A DNA stretch of 43,114 bases from Silicimonas sp. (GCA_013002465.1 JABDJO010000055.1:1-43114), one strand, 5' to 3'. Shown: positions 35,089 through 43,114, counted from the stretch's first letter. The notes: a model not told the origin generated them from the letters alone. Program-made: numbers and translations.

Positions 35089-35943
35089 TTAGCCTTGCCT
35101 TTCCAGCGCATCTTCGACCCACCAGTAACCTGTATTGGCCAGCATCCAGCTTCGTATGTCAGGATTTTTGGTGAGTACCGGCCACCTAGTGATAAGCGCA
35201 TGAACCGCTTCCAATTTTACTCCGTGATGATCCCGTTTCGCCAAAGACAACAGTCTTTTTTTGTGACGATCCCAAGGCAGATCGTTGCTTCCAATAGCAC
35301 GACAACCCGCGCCTCTTACCTCTCCTGCTCGATCTGACAAGGCCCTTTTAACCAGTTTTTGAATGCGCGGATGATCGCAGTTTGAACAAGCCTCAATCGC
35401 ATACATCCTCACCGTGCTGTCCCGGTCCCGAACCAATTTGTCGATGGCTGAATGTACGTCATTATTAGGCAAAGAGAGTTGGGCGAGCGCCCAAGCAACC
35501 CGAAAGCGAATGTCTCTGCTTTTGTCTTGATGACGCTCTACAATCGCCCGAACTACGTCAGAGTCGCGATATTTAACCTCTCCCGCAGCCCAAAGAGCAT
35601 TACAGGCTACATTGTCATTCTTATCGGCAATCAATTCCGAAAGAACACTGATGCTGTCGATAGGCTGGCCTCCGAGACACCCCAGACAGTAGGCCACTGC
35701 AGCTCTGACCTCAGCAATTTCATCTTTGGCGCGTAAGACGAGGGCGAGCGCGGCTTCGCGTTGGTCGTCTTCTGAAACGCCCTTTGTTTTGAAATCGTAG
35801 GTTTCGGCTCTCAGGAGACCTTCTGCTGCCCTTTGCCGTACAGATGAATCGTCGCTCTGTAGTTCCTTGAGAAGCGAGGCAACCTTCTCTCCAAACAATT
35901 GATTTTGACCTCCGGATTTTTTTTGCAGGGTCCCAAAAAGCAT
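35089..35943 (-). CDS. HEAT-repeat protein, atypical composition
   Basis: A 284-residue protein of tandem alpha-helical HEAT/PBS-lyase-type repeats: VRQRAAEGLLRAE, EVRAAVAYCLGCLGG, NVACNALWAAGEVK, IRFRVAWALAQLSL, TVRMYAIEACSNC, EVRGAGCRAIGSND, VKLEAVHALITRW, spaced about 32-40 residues. No catalytic domain, signal peptide or membrane segment. Codon and base usage are visibly more A+T-rich than the surrounding genes, and it has no functional tie to its neighbours, suggesting acquisition by transfer. Such scaffolds mediate protein-protein contacts; some are immunity proteins. ATG 35943 has a weak AAGGA site. Real gene, unknown role. Confidence 0.78.
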   Translation of the reverse strand: MLFGTLQKKSGGQNQLFGEKVASLLKELQSDDSSVRQRAAEGLLRAETYDFKTKGVSEDDQREAALALVLRAKDEIAEVRAAVAYCLGCLGGQPIDSISVLSELIADKNDNVACNALWAAGEVKYRDSDVVRAIVERHQDKSRDIRFRVAWALAQLSLPNNDVHSAIDKLVRDRDSTVRMYAIEACSNCDHPRIQKLVKRALSDRAGEVRGAGCRAIGSNDLPWDRHKKRLLSLAKRDHHGVKLEAVHALITRWPVLTKNPDIRSWMLANTGYWWVEDALERQG

Positions 35944-36110
35944 AGAACAAGTGTTCCTTGGGGGAATAGTGGTTTCTCAAAACCCCGTCATTGAAGCAGA
36001 GGATTTGCGCAGGTTTCGTGTGAAAGTCACGTTCATACGTCACGCAGCATCGGTCATTTTGGCCTCCAAGCCGACATCCAATCCAAATCCACACGGCCTC
36101 GAAAATCGTC

Positions 36111-36830
36111 CTAGACCCGGGCCGCCGTTTGCAACCAGTTGATATACAACCGTTCCGCCGTTTCGTTGAAGTCCGCCAACCGCGCCGCCACGTCCGCCTC
36201 CAACTGGCGCGCGCCATCCGCTCCCATGGCATTTTCCAACGCTTCCGCATACTCCGGGATCGCCGCCCAGTTCGCTACCGTGTCCGCTTCGACCTCGACG
36301 TGGAACTGCGCCGAATAGGCCCTTGGTCCCCACTTCATGGCCTGCACCGCACAGGCCGGAGAAGTTGCCAGCACCTGTCCACCGGGTGGCAGACGGGTGA
36401 CCTCGGCCGAATGCCATTGCAGGCTTGGAAAGACCTCGGGCACGCCGTCCAGCCAGACACCCGCCGCGCCGTCCTCGGTCAGTTGCACGTCCAAGACGCC
36501 GATCTCGGGCGTTGTCGACGGGCCTACCTCGCCGCCCAGGGCCTCGGCCAGCAACTGATGACCCAGACACAGGCCAAGGAACGGCATCCCCCTGCCCTCG
36601 ACAGCCTCGCGGATTAGCTTTTTCTCGGCCATCAGCCAGGGATGCGCGTCCTCTTGCCAGACATCCATTGGCCCGCCCATGACCCAGAGCGCATCATAGC
36701 CATCCAGCGTCGGCAAAGCCTCGCCCGCGTCCAGTTCAATGGCGTCATAACCGTGCCCGTCTTCAGCCAGAAATTGCCGGAAAATGCCGGGATGCTCGAC
36801 CTTGGCGTGTTGCAGAACGAGAAGTTTCAT
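36111..36830 (-). CDS. Class-I glutamine amidotransferase family protein
   Basis: A 239-residue stand-alone GATase1 domain. The nucleophile elbow FLGLCLGHQLLAEALGG places the catalytic Cys at 88; AQFHVEVE provides His177 and Glu179, so the triad is intact. Start at ATG 36830 (MKLLVLQHAK), because the open frame further upstream overlaps the GlxA gene antisense-fashion. It lies 13 bp after the GlxA-type regulator stop. Proteins like this, related to gamma-glutamyl-amine hydrolases and GuaA-like GATases, can hydrolyse gamma-glutamyl amides. Given the GMA pathway around it, hydrolysis of gamma-glutamylmethylamide or a similar amide is possible but unproven. Confidence 0.85.
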   Translation of the reverse strand: MKLLVLQHAKVEHPGIFRQFLAEDGHGYDAIELDAGEALPTLDGYDALWVMGGPMDVWQEDAHPWLMAEKKLIREAVEGRGMPFLGLCLGHQLLAEALGGEVGPSTTPEIGVLDVQLTEDGAAGVWLDGVPEVFPSLQWHSAEVTRLPPGGQVLATSPACAVQAMKWGPRAYSAQFHVEVEADTVANWAAIPEYAEALENAMGADGARQLEADVAARLADFNETAERLYINWLQTAARV

Positions 36831-36843
36831 GGCCCCGCCTTTC

Positions 36844-37863
36844 CTAACCGACCCTGGCCAGGCGCGCCGCATGAGCTTGCCGGTCGGCCTGAGGGCGAAT
36901 GTTGAAGTGTTGATTGTACGTATTCGAAAAATGCCCGGGCGTTGCGAATCCGGTCGTCTCGGCGATCTCGGCAACCGACATTGGCGTGTCGCGCAAAAGC
37001 CGTTGCGATACATCCAGTCGCATCGCCCGATAATACGCCATGGCGCTTTGGCCAAATCCGTCGGTAAAGAGGCGGTTCAGATGCCTGGGCGTGACCCCGG
37101 CCACAAGGGCAAGCTGGGTCAGCGACAAGGGATCCGCGATGTGGTTTTCCATGGTCGCCACGGCTTCGACCAGATGGGGCGAGTGGCTTCCGATCCGCTC
37201 GGCCACTCCGCCACGCTGCGGCGCGGCTGCGGCGCGAATGTCGGTGTGAAGAAACCAGTCGCTGACCAGACGCGCAAAGACCCCGCCGCAGTGGCCCGAG
37301 ATCAAGGCATGCATGAGATCCAGGGGTGCTGTTCCGCCGCCGCAGGTCACCCGGTCGCGATCCATGACGTATAGACGCCGTTCGATCAGCACTTCGGAAA
37401 ACCGTTCGGCAAGTGCCGCGGCGTGTTCCCAATGCACCGTCATCCGCCGCCCCGCCATCAGACCGGCCGCGGCCAGAATGACCGACCCGCCCGAGACACC
37501 GCCGATCAGCACGCCCTTGCCGTCAAGTTGGCGCAACCAGTCAAAAACGGCGTCGTCCCGATAGGCAAAGGGATCTCCCCCGGCAACAACCAGCAGCAAA
37601 TCCAGATCGTCATGGGCACCCGGGGCAAAGCTTCGCTCTACCCGTGCCGCACCGGAACTTGGCGCATAGGCGGCGTCAGAAAAATGGCTGACCTCGTAAA
37701 GCGGACGGCGCGACAAAAGATTGGCCGCGCGCAAAGGTTCAACGGTGCAGGCATAGGACATCAGGGGAAAGCCGGGGACAGGCAGGATACCCACACGAAA
37801 CGGTCGTGTGGGGATTGAACCATTCAGGTCTTTAAATTGTAGATTTTCGTCCGTTAATGACAT
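36844..37863 (-). CDS. GlxA-family transcriptional regulator (DJ-1/PfpI-AraC fusion)
   Basis: A 339-residue regulator. The N-terminal GATase-like DJ-1/PfpI sensor domain covers about residues 22-190, with the nucleophile-elbow region GGVSGGSVILAAAGLM carrying Ser in place of Cys. A C-terminal double AraC helix-turn-helix follows (LSLTQLALVAGVTPRHLNRLFTD and MSVAEIAETTGFATPGHFSNTY). It is divergent from mgdA across 58 bp that contain the small palindrome CGAAC-CC-GTTCG (37868-37879). Members such as GbdR and SouR control glycine-betaine and sarcosine catabolism in Pseudomonas, so control of the adjacent mgd/sox-type operon is very likely. The effector is not determined. Confidence 0.9.
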   Translation of the reverse strand: MSLTDENLQFKDLNGSIPTRPFRVGILPVPGFPLMSYACTVEPLRAANLLSRRPLYEVSHFSDAAYAPSSGAARVERSFAPGAHDDLDLLLVVAGGDPFAYRDDAVFDWLRQLDGKGVLIGGVSGGSVILAAAGLMAGRRMTVHWEHAAALAERFSEVLIERRLYVMDRDRVTCGGGTAPLDLMHALISGHCGGVFARLVSDWFLHTDIRAAAAPQRGGVAERIGSHSPHLVEAVATMENHIADPLSLTQLALVAGVTPRHLNRLFTDGFGQSAMAYYRAMRLDVSQRLLRDTPMSVAEIAETTGFATPGHFSNTYNQHFNIRPQADRQAHAARLARVG

Positions 37864-37921
37864 GTGCCGAACCCGTTCGACCGGTTACACCTCAATACTG
37901 AACCAATCAGGCGGGAAAGCA

Positions 37922-39172
37922 ATGCGATATTCTGCGCTCAAGATCCTGACCCAGGGACTGACCGGGAACAAGGGGTGGACACCCGTCTGGCGCGAACCCG
38001 AACCCCAGGCCGAATACGACATCATCGTCATCGGTGGCGGTGGTCATGGGCTTTCGACAGCCTATTACCTGGCCAAGGAATTTGGCGAAAAGCGTGTCGC
38101 GGTGCTGGAAAAGGGCTGGCTTGGTTCGGGCAATATCGGGCGCAACACGACGATCATCCGGTCGAACTATCTTCTCGAAGGCAACCAGCCGTTTTATGAA
38201 ATGTCGCTGAAACTCTGGGAAGGGTTGGAGCAGGATTTCAACTACAACGCCATGGTCTCGCAACGCGGCATTATGAACCTGATCCACTCCGATCCGCAAC
38301 GCGACGCCTTCGTGCGGCGCGGCAACGCGATGCGGCTTTCGGGCGCAGATGCGGTGATCCTGGACCGCGACGGCATCCGCGAAAAGGCACCCTTCCTCGA
38401 TTTCGACAACGGCCGTTTCCCGATCCAGGGCGCAATCTGGCAACCTCGGGGCGGAACCGTCCGCCATGACGCGGTGGCCTGGGGCTACGCACGCGGCGCC
38501 GACAGCCGGGGCGTCGACATCATCCAGAACTGCGAGGTCACGGGGTTTCAGATCGAAAACGGCGTCTGCTCGGGCGTCGAAACCTCAAAGGGCGCGATCA
38601 AGGCCAAAAAGGTCGCCGTCTGCGTCGCCGGATCGTCCAGCCGCGTGATGGAGACCGCAGGCATGCGCGTCCCGATCGAAAGCCACGTCTTGCAGGCCTT
38701 CGTGACCGAGGGATTGAAGCCGGTCATCCCCGGCGTCATCACCTTCGGCGCGGGCCATTTCTATGTCAGCCAATCCGACAAGGGAGGCCTTGTATTCGGC
38801 GGCGACATCGACGGCTATAACACCTATGCGCAACGCGGCAATCTGCCGGTGGTCGAAGACGTCTGCGAAGGCGGCATGGCGATCATGCCGATGATCGGAC
38901 GCGCGCGCCTTCTCAGGATGTGGGGCGGTGTGATGGACATGTCGATGGACGGCTCTCCCTTCATCGACAGGACCCATATCGACGGGCTCTATTTCAACGG
39001 CGGATGGTGCTATGGCGGCTTCAAGGCGACCCCGGCCTCGGGGTTCTGCTATGCCCATCTTTTGTCCACCGGCAGCCCCCACCCAACCGCTACCGCCTAT
39101 CGCCTCGACCGGTTCCGCCAGGGACGTCAGATCGACGAAAAAGGCATGGGCAACCAGCCCAACCTGCACTGA
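37922..39172 (+). CDS. mgdA: N-methylglutamate dehydrogenase subunit A (sarcosine oxidase beta-like)
   Basis: Flavin subunit where the methylated amino acid is oxidised. The 416 residues have the FAD motif YDIIVIGGGGHGLSTAYYLA (residues 32-51) and the motif GTVRHDAVAWGYA. His182 in that motif corresponds to the histidine that carries covalent FMN in heterotetrameric sarcosine oxidase beta. ATG at 37922 follows GGGAAAG; the longer frame to 37808 is antisense to GlxA. First gene of the B-D-A-G-ordered operon. SoxB and MgdA are homologous; I favour Mgd because gmaS and mgsABC are close by, but true sarcosine oxidase cannot be excluded by sequence alone. Confidence 0.8.
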   Translation: MRYSALKILTQGLTGNKGWTPVWREPEPQAEYDIIVIGGGGHGLSTAYYLAKEFGEKRVAVLEKGWLGSGNIGRNTTIIRSNYLLEGNQPFYEMSLKLWEGLEQDFNYNAMVSQRGIMNLIHSDPQRDAFVRRGNAMRLSGADAVILDRDGIREKAPFLDFDNGRFPIQGAIWQPRGGTVRHDAVAWGYARGADSRGVDIIQNCEVTGFQIENGVCSGVETSKGAIKAKKVAVCVAGSSSRVMETAGMRVPIESHVLQAFVTEGLKPVIPGVITFGAGHFYVSQSDKGGLVFGGDIDGYNTYAQRGNLPVVEDVCEGGMAIMPMIGRARLLRMWGGVMDMSMDGSPFIDRTHIDGLYFNGGWCYGGFKATPASGFCYAHLLSTGSPHPTATAYRLDRFRQGRQIDEKGMGNQPNLH

Positions 39173-39187
39173 GAAGGAGGACCAGCG

Positions 39188-39472
39188 ATGATCATCAACC
39201 ACCCCCTTCTTGGCCCCCGCGACGCGGCCGAGTTCGTGAACCGGGGCGATGCCTGCCAGATCGACCGGCCCGACGGCATGACCGCTTCGATGGACGAAAT
39301 GCACGACTATGCCTATCTGCGCGACAACCCCGCAGGCGAGGTGCGCGAGCTTTGGTACCACGAACAAGGCGACCGTTCCTGGCTGGTGGTGACCCGCAAC
39401 ACCCTGACGCACGAGATCACATCCGTGGAAATGGCCCGCGACGTGGCCCGCGCCCGGGGGAGATCGACATGA
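39188..39472 (+). CDS. mgdB: N-methylglutamate dehydrogenase subunit B (SoxD-like, zinc ligands absent)
   Basis: Small 94-residue subunit homologous to sarcosine oxidase delta. In heterotetrameric sarcosine oxidases SoxD begins with CP-x-CG and has a later H...C pair, the four ligands of a structural zinc. Here the start reads INHPLLGPRDAAEFV and the later region WYHEQGDRSWL. The three Cys positions are not Cys; only the His remains, so no zinc site can form in the usual way. AGGAGG lies 7 nt before the ATG, and its stop overlaps the next gene by 4 bp. The loss supports assignment to the Mgd branch or indicates a divergent enzyme. Confidence 0.78.
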   Translation: MIINHPLLGPRDAAEFVNRGDACQIDRPDGMTASMDEMHDYAYLRDNPAGEVRELWYHEQGDRSWLVVTRNTLTHEITSVEMARDVARARGRST

Positions 39473-42372
39473 GCCAGCAAAACCGCATTGACGGCGGCCA
39501 GATCGACCGCACGCACAAGCTGTCGTTCAGCTTCAACGGCAAGTTCATGACCGGGTATCAGGGCGATACGCTGGCCTCGGCACTTCTGGCCAACGGTCAG
39601 CGCCTTGTCGGTCGGTCGTTCAAATACCACCGCCCGCGCGGTATTTTCACCGCCGGATCAGAAGAACCGAACGCGCTTGTGCAACTGCGCGACGGCGCGG
39701 CCCAGGAGCCTAACACCCGCGCCACCACGGTCGAACTGTTCGACGGCCTTGTCGCCACCAGTCAGAACCACCGGGGCTCGCTTGAACATGACCTGATGGC
39801 GGCGAACGACCTGTTGTCCCCGTTCCTCAGTGCCGGGTTCTATTACAAGACCTTCATGTGGCCCAAAGCGTTCTGGGAAAAGCTCTATGAACCGATGATC
39901 CGCGCCTCTGCCGGTCTGGGGCGGCTGTCGATGCAGGAAGACCCAGACGTCTATGACCACGGCTATCTGCACTGCGATCTTCTGGTCATCGGCGCAGGCC
40001 CTGCTGGTCTTTCCGGTGCCCTTGCCGCCGCGCGCGCCGGTTTGCGCGTCATTCTGGCGGACGAGGATTTCACCCCGGGTGGCCGCCTGAACGCGGAAAC
40101 CTACGAGGTCGATGGCCAATCCGGTGCCGATTGGGCCGCGAGTGCGGTTGCCGAACTTGCTGCCATGGACAACGTTCGCATCATGACCCGCACCACGGTC
40201 TATGGCGCCTATGACCACGGCATCTACGGCGTGCTGGAACGCTGCACGGATCACCTCAAAGATAGTGCGGGCAAGCCGCGCCAGGTGCTCTGGAGGCTTT
40301 ACACACAGCGCGCCCTGCTGACGGCAGGTGCCACCGAACGCTCTATCGCCTTTGGCGCCAACGACCGCCCCGGCATCATGATGGCGGGGGCCGTGCGCAC
40401 GTACGTGAACCGTTTCGGAGTCGCCCCGGGTCAAAAGGTCGCCGTCTTCACCAACAACGACGACGGGTTGCGTACCGCCGAGGACCTGAAGACCAAAGGC
40501 GTTGAAATCACACGCATCATCGACGCCCGCAATGGCGACACCGTGGTCAACACCACCGGCCGCCACGGCATCCACACTGTCCATCTGAACAACAACCGCC
40601 ATATCGAGGCCGACTGCCTTGCGGTTTCAGGCGGCTGGTCGCCCAATGTGCATCTGACGTGCCACCACCGGGACCGTCCAACCTGGAACGCCGACATCGC
40701 AGGCTTCGTGCCCGCCGGTGACCTGCCCCCCGGCATGACCGTTGCCGGGGCGGCCAATGGCGCCATGACCCTTGCCGCCGCGATCGTCGACGCCCACACC
40801 AAAGCCGCGAGGATCGCAGCCGACCTCGGAACGTCGAAGGCGCCCGGCGATCCGGCCAAAGCTTCCGACGAAACCTTCGCCACCGCCCCATTCTGGCATG
40901 TCGGTGAATCGAAGAAACGCGCCTGGGTCGATCTGCAAAACGACGTCACCACCAAGGACGTCAAGCAAAGCCACAAGGAAGGCTTCCGCTCGGTCGAACA
41001 CCTGAAGCGCTACACCACTCTTGGCATGGCCACCGACCAGGGCAAGACCGCCAACATCCTTGGCCTGGCGATCATGGCCGAAGCCGCCGGTCAGTCCATC
41101 CAGGATACCGGCACAACGATCTTTCGCCCGCCCTACAACCCCGTCGCCATCGGCGCCTTCGCGGGCCGTGCGCGCGGCAAGGATTTCCGCCCCTATCGCC
41201 TGACGCCCAGCCACAAATGGGCCGAGGAAAACGGCGCGGATTTCGTTGAAACCGGCAACTGGCTGCGCGCCCAATGGTTCAAGCAACCTGGCGAGAAGGG
41301 CTGGCGCGACAGCGTTGATCGCGAGGCCGCCCAGACCCGGAAAAGCGTCGGCATCTGCGATGTCACGACCCTCGGTAAAATCGACATCCAGGGAAGCGAC
41401 GCCGCCACGTTCCTGAACCGCATCTATGCCAACGCCTTCCTGAAACTCCCCGTCGGCAAGGTGCGCTATGGATTGATGCTTCGCGAAGACGGCATCTGCT
41501 ATGACGACGGGACCACCGCGCGTCTGGCCGAAAATCACTTCGTCATGACGACCACCACCGCCAATGCTGTCACCGTTTTCCGCAACATGGAATTTGCGCG
41601 CCAATGCCTCTGGCCCGACCTTGACGTACACTTCATTTCCACCACCGATGGATGGGCGCAATTCGCCGTTGCCGGTCCCAACTCGCGCGCGCTCTTGTCC
41701 AAGGTCGTCGATGACCTCGACCTCTCGAACGAAGGGTTCCCCTTCATGGCCTGCGCCGAATGCACTGTTTTTGGCGGCACACCGGCGCGCCTCTTCCGCA
41801 TCTCCTTTTCGGGCGAAATGGCCTTCGAAATCGCGGTTCCTGCCCGCTTTGGCGACGCCATGATCCGGGGGCTGATGGCAGCCGGTGAAGAATACGACGC
41901 GGTTCCCTACGGCACCGAAGCCCTGGGCGTCATGCGCATCGAAAAGGGTCACGCAGCGGGCAATGAGTTGACGGGTCAAACCACCGCCCAGATGCTCGGT
42001 CTTGGCGGGATGGTGTCCAAAAAGAAGGACTCGGTCGGTTCGAAGCTTTCGGAACGCGACGGCATGAACCAGGACGACGATCTGCGGCTTGTCGGCTTCA
42101 AACCCGTCGACCGCTCGATCCTTTTGACCGCTGGTGCCCACTTTCTGACCCCCGGCGATCCCGCCGATATGACCCACGATCAGGGCTGGATGACCTCGGT
42201 CGCCTATTCGCCCGAACTTGGGCACTCGGTCGGCCTTGGCTATTTGAAACGCGGCAAGGAACGGATCGGCGAACAGGTCCGCGCCTATTCGCCCGTGCGC
42301 AATCAGGACATCATGGTCGAGGTCTGCTCGCCCCATCACATCGACCCCGAAGGAGAGCGTCAACGTGGCTGA
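39469..42372 (+). CDS. mgdC: N-methylglutamate dehydrogenase subunit C (sarcosine oxidase alpha-like)
   Basis: The large 967-residue subunit binds NAD and tetrahydrofolate and passes electrons from the flavin subunit. An N-terminal SoxA-type segment (SFSFNGKFMTGYQGDTLASALLANG, SFKYHRPRGIFTAGSEEPNA) is followed by a dinucleotide-binding domain with LLVIGAGPAGLSGALAAARAG (about residues 167-187). The C-terminal GcvT/aminomethyltransferase-type folate domain runs from about residue 590 (WAEENGADFVETGNWLRAQW through EALGVMRIEKGHAAGNELTG), so the released methyl leaves as methylene-THF. Start ATG 39469 overlaps subunit B by 4 bp; the long upstream extension to 38920 is a shadow. Homologous to SoxA; Mgd by context. 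Confidence 0.82.
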   Translation: MSQQNRIDGGQIDRTHKLSFSFNGKFMTGYQGDTLASALLANGQRLVGRSFKYHRPRGIFTAGSEEPNALVQLRDGAAQEPNTRATTVELFDGLVATSQNHRGSLEHDLMAANDLLSPFLSAGFYYKTFMWPKAFWEKLYEPMIRASAGLGRLSMQEDPDVYDHGYLHCDLLVIGAGPAGLSGALAAARAGLRVILADEDFTPGGRLNAETYEVDGQSGADWAASAVAELAAMDNVRIMTRTTVYGAYDHGIYGVLERCTDHLKDSAGKPRQVLWRLYTQRALLTAGATERSIAFGANDRPGIMMAGAVRTYVNRFGVAPGQKVAVFTNNDDGLRTAEDLKTKGVEITRIIDARNGDTVVNTTGRHGIHTVHLNNNRHIEADCLAVSGGWSPNVHLTCHHRDRPTWNADIAGFVPAGDLPPGMTVAGAANGAMTLAAAIVDAHTKAARIAADLGTSKAPGDPAKASDETFATAPFWHVGESKKRAWVDLQNDVTTKDVKQSHKEGFRSVEHLKRYTTLGMATDQGKTANILGLAIMAEAAGQSIQDTGTTIFRPPYNPVAIGAFAGRARGKDFRPYRLTPSHKWAEENGADFVETGNWLRAQWFKQPGEKGWRDSVDREAAQTRKSVGICDVTTLGKIDIQGSDAATFLNRIYANAFLKLPVGKVRYGLMLREDGICYDDGTTARLAENHFVMTTTTANAVTVFRNMEFARQCLWPDLDVHFISTTDGWAQFAVAGPNSRALLSKVVDDLDLSNEGFPFMACAECTVFGGTPARLFRISFSGEMAFEIAVPARFGDAMIRGLMAAGEEYDAVPYGTEALGVMRIEKGHAAGNELTGQTTAQMLGLGGMVSKKKDSVGSKLSERDGMNQDDDLRLVGFKPVDRSILLTAGAHFLTPGDPADMTHDQGWMTSVAYSPELGHSVGLGYLKRGKERIGEQVRAYSPVRNQDIMVEVCSPHHIDPEGERQRG

Positions 42373-42922
42373 TTTCACCCTCACCGCCGCGCCCATCCTG
42401 GGCGGAATCGACAAGGCCATCGCCGGCAATCGCATCCTTGAACGCGATGACCTGGCCCTTGTGTCCATCGCAACGCCCCTCGGCGGAGATGGCGGGCTTG
42501 CACAGGCTCTGAAATCGGGCTGGTCGCTCGACGTGCCCGACCCGACGCGGTCGACCACCAATGGCGATGCCCGCGCGATTCGCACGTCGCCCGACCAGAT
42601 GCTGCTGGTCTTTCCCCATGCCACGCCGGACGCCGAACCCCATGTGCAGAAAATGCTGAACGGTGCGGGCTATACCACCGATCAGACCGACAGTTGGGTT
42701 GTCCTTGAAATCTCGGGGCCCGACACAATGGCGGCCCTTGAACGGCTCTGCCCGCTTGACCTCGCGACGTTCGATGCCGACAGCACGGGCCGCACCGTGA
42801 TGGAGCATATGGGCGCGCTGATCGTCAAACTGGGCAAGGATGACTTTCTGCTGATGTCCGCCAGTTCTTCGGCGGGATCGTTTCTGCACGCGGTCGAAAC
42901 ATCTTACACCTACGTCACCTGA
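42365..42922 (+). CDS. mgdD: N-methylglutamate dehydrogenase subunit D (sarcosine oxidase gamma-like)
   Basis: A 185-residue protein of the SoxG type, a folate-domain-like fold without catalytic residues that packs against the other subunits. Segments RTSPDQMLLVFPH, WVVLEISGPDTMAALERLCPLDL and MEHMGALIVKLGKDDFLLMSASSSAGSFLHAV fit the GcvT/SoxG pattern. GTG at 42365 overlaps subunit C by 8 bp and has AGGAG in a suitable place. Last gene of the operon; it converges on fhs with a hairpin between. Confidence 0.82.
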   Translation: MADFTLTAAPILGGIDKAIAGNRILERDDLALVSIATPLGGDGGLAQALKSGWSLDVPDPTRSTTNGDARAIRTSPDQMLLVFPHATPDAEPHVQKMLNGAGYTTDQTDSWVVLEISGPDTMAALERLCPLDLATFDADSTGRTVMEHMGALIVKLGKDDFLLMSASSSAGSFLHAVETSYTYVT

Positions 42923-42950
42923 CCGACTGGAAGCGAAATATCAGGGCTTG

Positions 42951-42976
42951 CCGCCCGGCCCCAACGGGCCGGGCGG
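42951..42976. terminator. Hairpin between convergent mgdD and fhs
   Basis: A perfect 11-bp stem (CCGCCCGGCCC with GGGCCGGGCGG) around the loop CAAC lies between the two stops. There is no T-run on either side, so it is either a weak bidirectional terminator or a transcript-end stabiliser. Confidence 0.65.
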
Positions 42977-42983
42977 AAATGCC

Positions 42984-43114
42984 TTAGAACAACCCTTCGA
43001 TTTCGCCGGCGTCGTTGAGGTGGATTGATTCCGCGGCTGGGGTGCGCGGCAGGCCGGGCATGGTCATGATGTCGCCGCAGACCACCACCACGAAGCCCGC
43101 TCCGGCCGACAGAC
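42984..43114 (-). CDS. fhs: Formate-tetrahydrofolate ligase, C-terminal end (cut by window)
   Basis: Only the last about 42 codons are present. They encode the residues [19 protein letters not shown], then [20 protein letters not shown] and LF before the stop, the typical C-terminus of formate-THF ligase. The enzyme interconverts formate and THF with 10-formyl-THF using ATP. Placed next to mgd and within reach of tdm, it completes handling of the methyl-derived one-carbon units. The rest of the gene lies beyond the window. Confidence 0.88.
   Translation of the reverse strand, partial: LSAGAGFVVVVCGDIMTMPGLPRTPAAESIHLNDAGEIEGLF

Noticed and set aside
35945-35956. GAACAAGTGTTC considered as a LexA box
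   Set aside because: It resembles the Gram-positive GAAC-N4-GTTC type, whereas alphaproteobacterial LexA uses GTTC-N7-GTTC; no SOS gene is adjacent.
38920-39468. 183-codon upstream extension of the alpha subunit gene
   Set aside because: It overlaps mgdA and mgdB in another frame. The ATG at 39469 gives a normal SoxA-type N-terminus and a 4-bp overlap with mgdB.
37922-42922. Operon considered as sarcosine oxidase soxBDAG
   Set aside because: Homology cannot separate it from Mgd and the GlxA regulator would fit, but proximity to gmaS-mgsABC and the missing zinc cysteines favour N-methylglutamate dehydrogenase. Kept as an alternative in the entries.

Overview
The window looks like a chromosomal segment of a marine alphaproteobacterium of the Roseobacter group (Rhodobacteraceae). 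The reasons are the high G+C coding sequence, the densely overlapping operons, and a gene set matching the methylated-amine catabolism cluster known from Ruegeria pomeroyi and relatives. This is inferred from gene content and protein sequence; no 16S gene or database search was available.

Layout: (1) 1-5103 is housekeeping and mixed: rnd, purN and purM on the minus strand, then a secreted SNase-like nuclease, a CAT-anticodon tRNA and a 3-hydroxyisobutyrate-dehydrogenase-family enzyme on the plus strand. (2) 5104-14217 is a leucine/isovalerate catabolic unit. A plus-strand acyl-CoA synthetase converges on a minus-strand operon running TetR regulator > mccB > WapI-like small protein > mccA > HMG-CoA lyase > methylglutaconyl-CoA hydratase > thiolase. 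A near-perfect palindrome sits in front of the regulator, and a divergent cytochrome P450 follows (to 15531). (3) 15535-25781 is a TMA/TMAO module on the minus strand: tmm (TMA to TMAO), a LysR regulator facing the other way, the TMAO ABC transporter tmoX-tmoW-tmoV, tdm (TMAO to dimethylamine plus formaldehyde) and an OrdL/DadA-type FAD oxidoreductase. (4) 25778-34185 is a minus-strand run: DAO-type FAD oxidoreductase > gmaS > mgsA > mgsB > mgsC > unknown protein > nitrilase-family hydrolase > unknown protein > DUF1330 protein > tmm. Its larger gaps carry palindromic repeats. A divergent FCD-type GntR regulator (34333) probably controls it. (5) 35089-37863 holds an atypical HEAT-repeat gene, a class-I glutamine amidotransferase and a GlxA/AraC regulator. 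(6) 37922-42922 is a four-subunit sarcosine-oxidase-like operon in the order B-D-A-G, best read as N-methylglutamate dehydrogenase mgdABCD. It converges on the 3' end of fhs (formate-tetrahydrofolate ligase), which is cut by the window edge.

Together regions 3-6 describe import of TMAO, oxidation of TMA, demethylation to dimethylamine, and the indirect gamma-glutamylmethylamide / N-methylglutamate route from methylamine to ammonium and methylene-THF, with Fhs handling the one-carbon units. The visible gap is dimethylamine to methylamine: no dmmDABC-like genes are in the window, while two uncharacterised FAD oxidoreductases and four small or unassigned genes are embedded in the cluster. The small subunit of the Mgd-type dehydrogenase lacks the zinc cysteines of the sarcosine oxidase delta subunit. 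These are the most promising undescribed elements. Symbols tmo/tmm/tdm/gmaS/mgs/mgd are assigned from recognised sequence features and context, not from a search.
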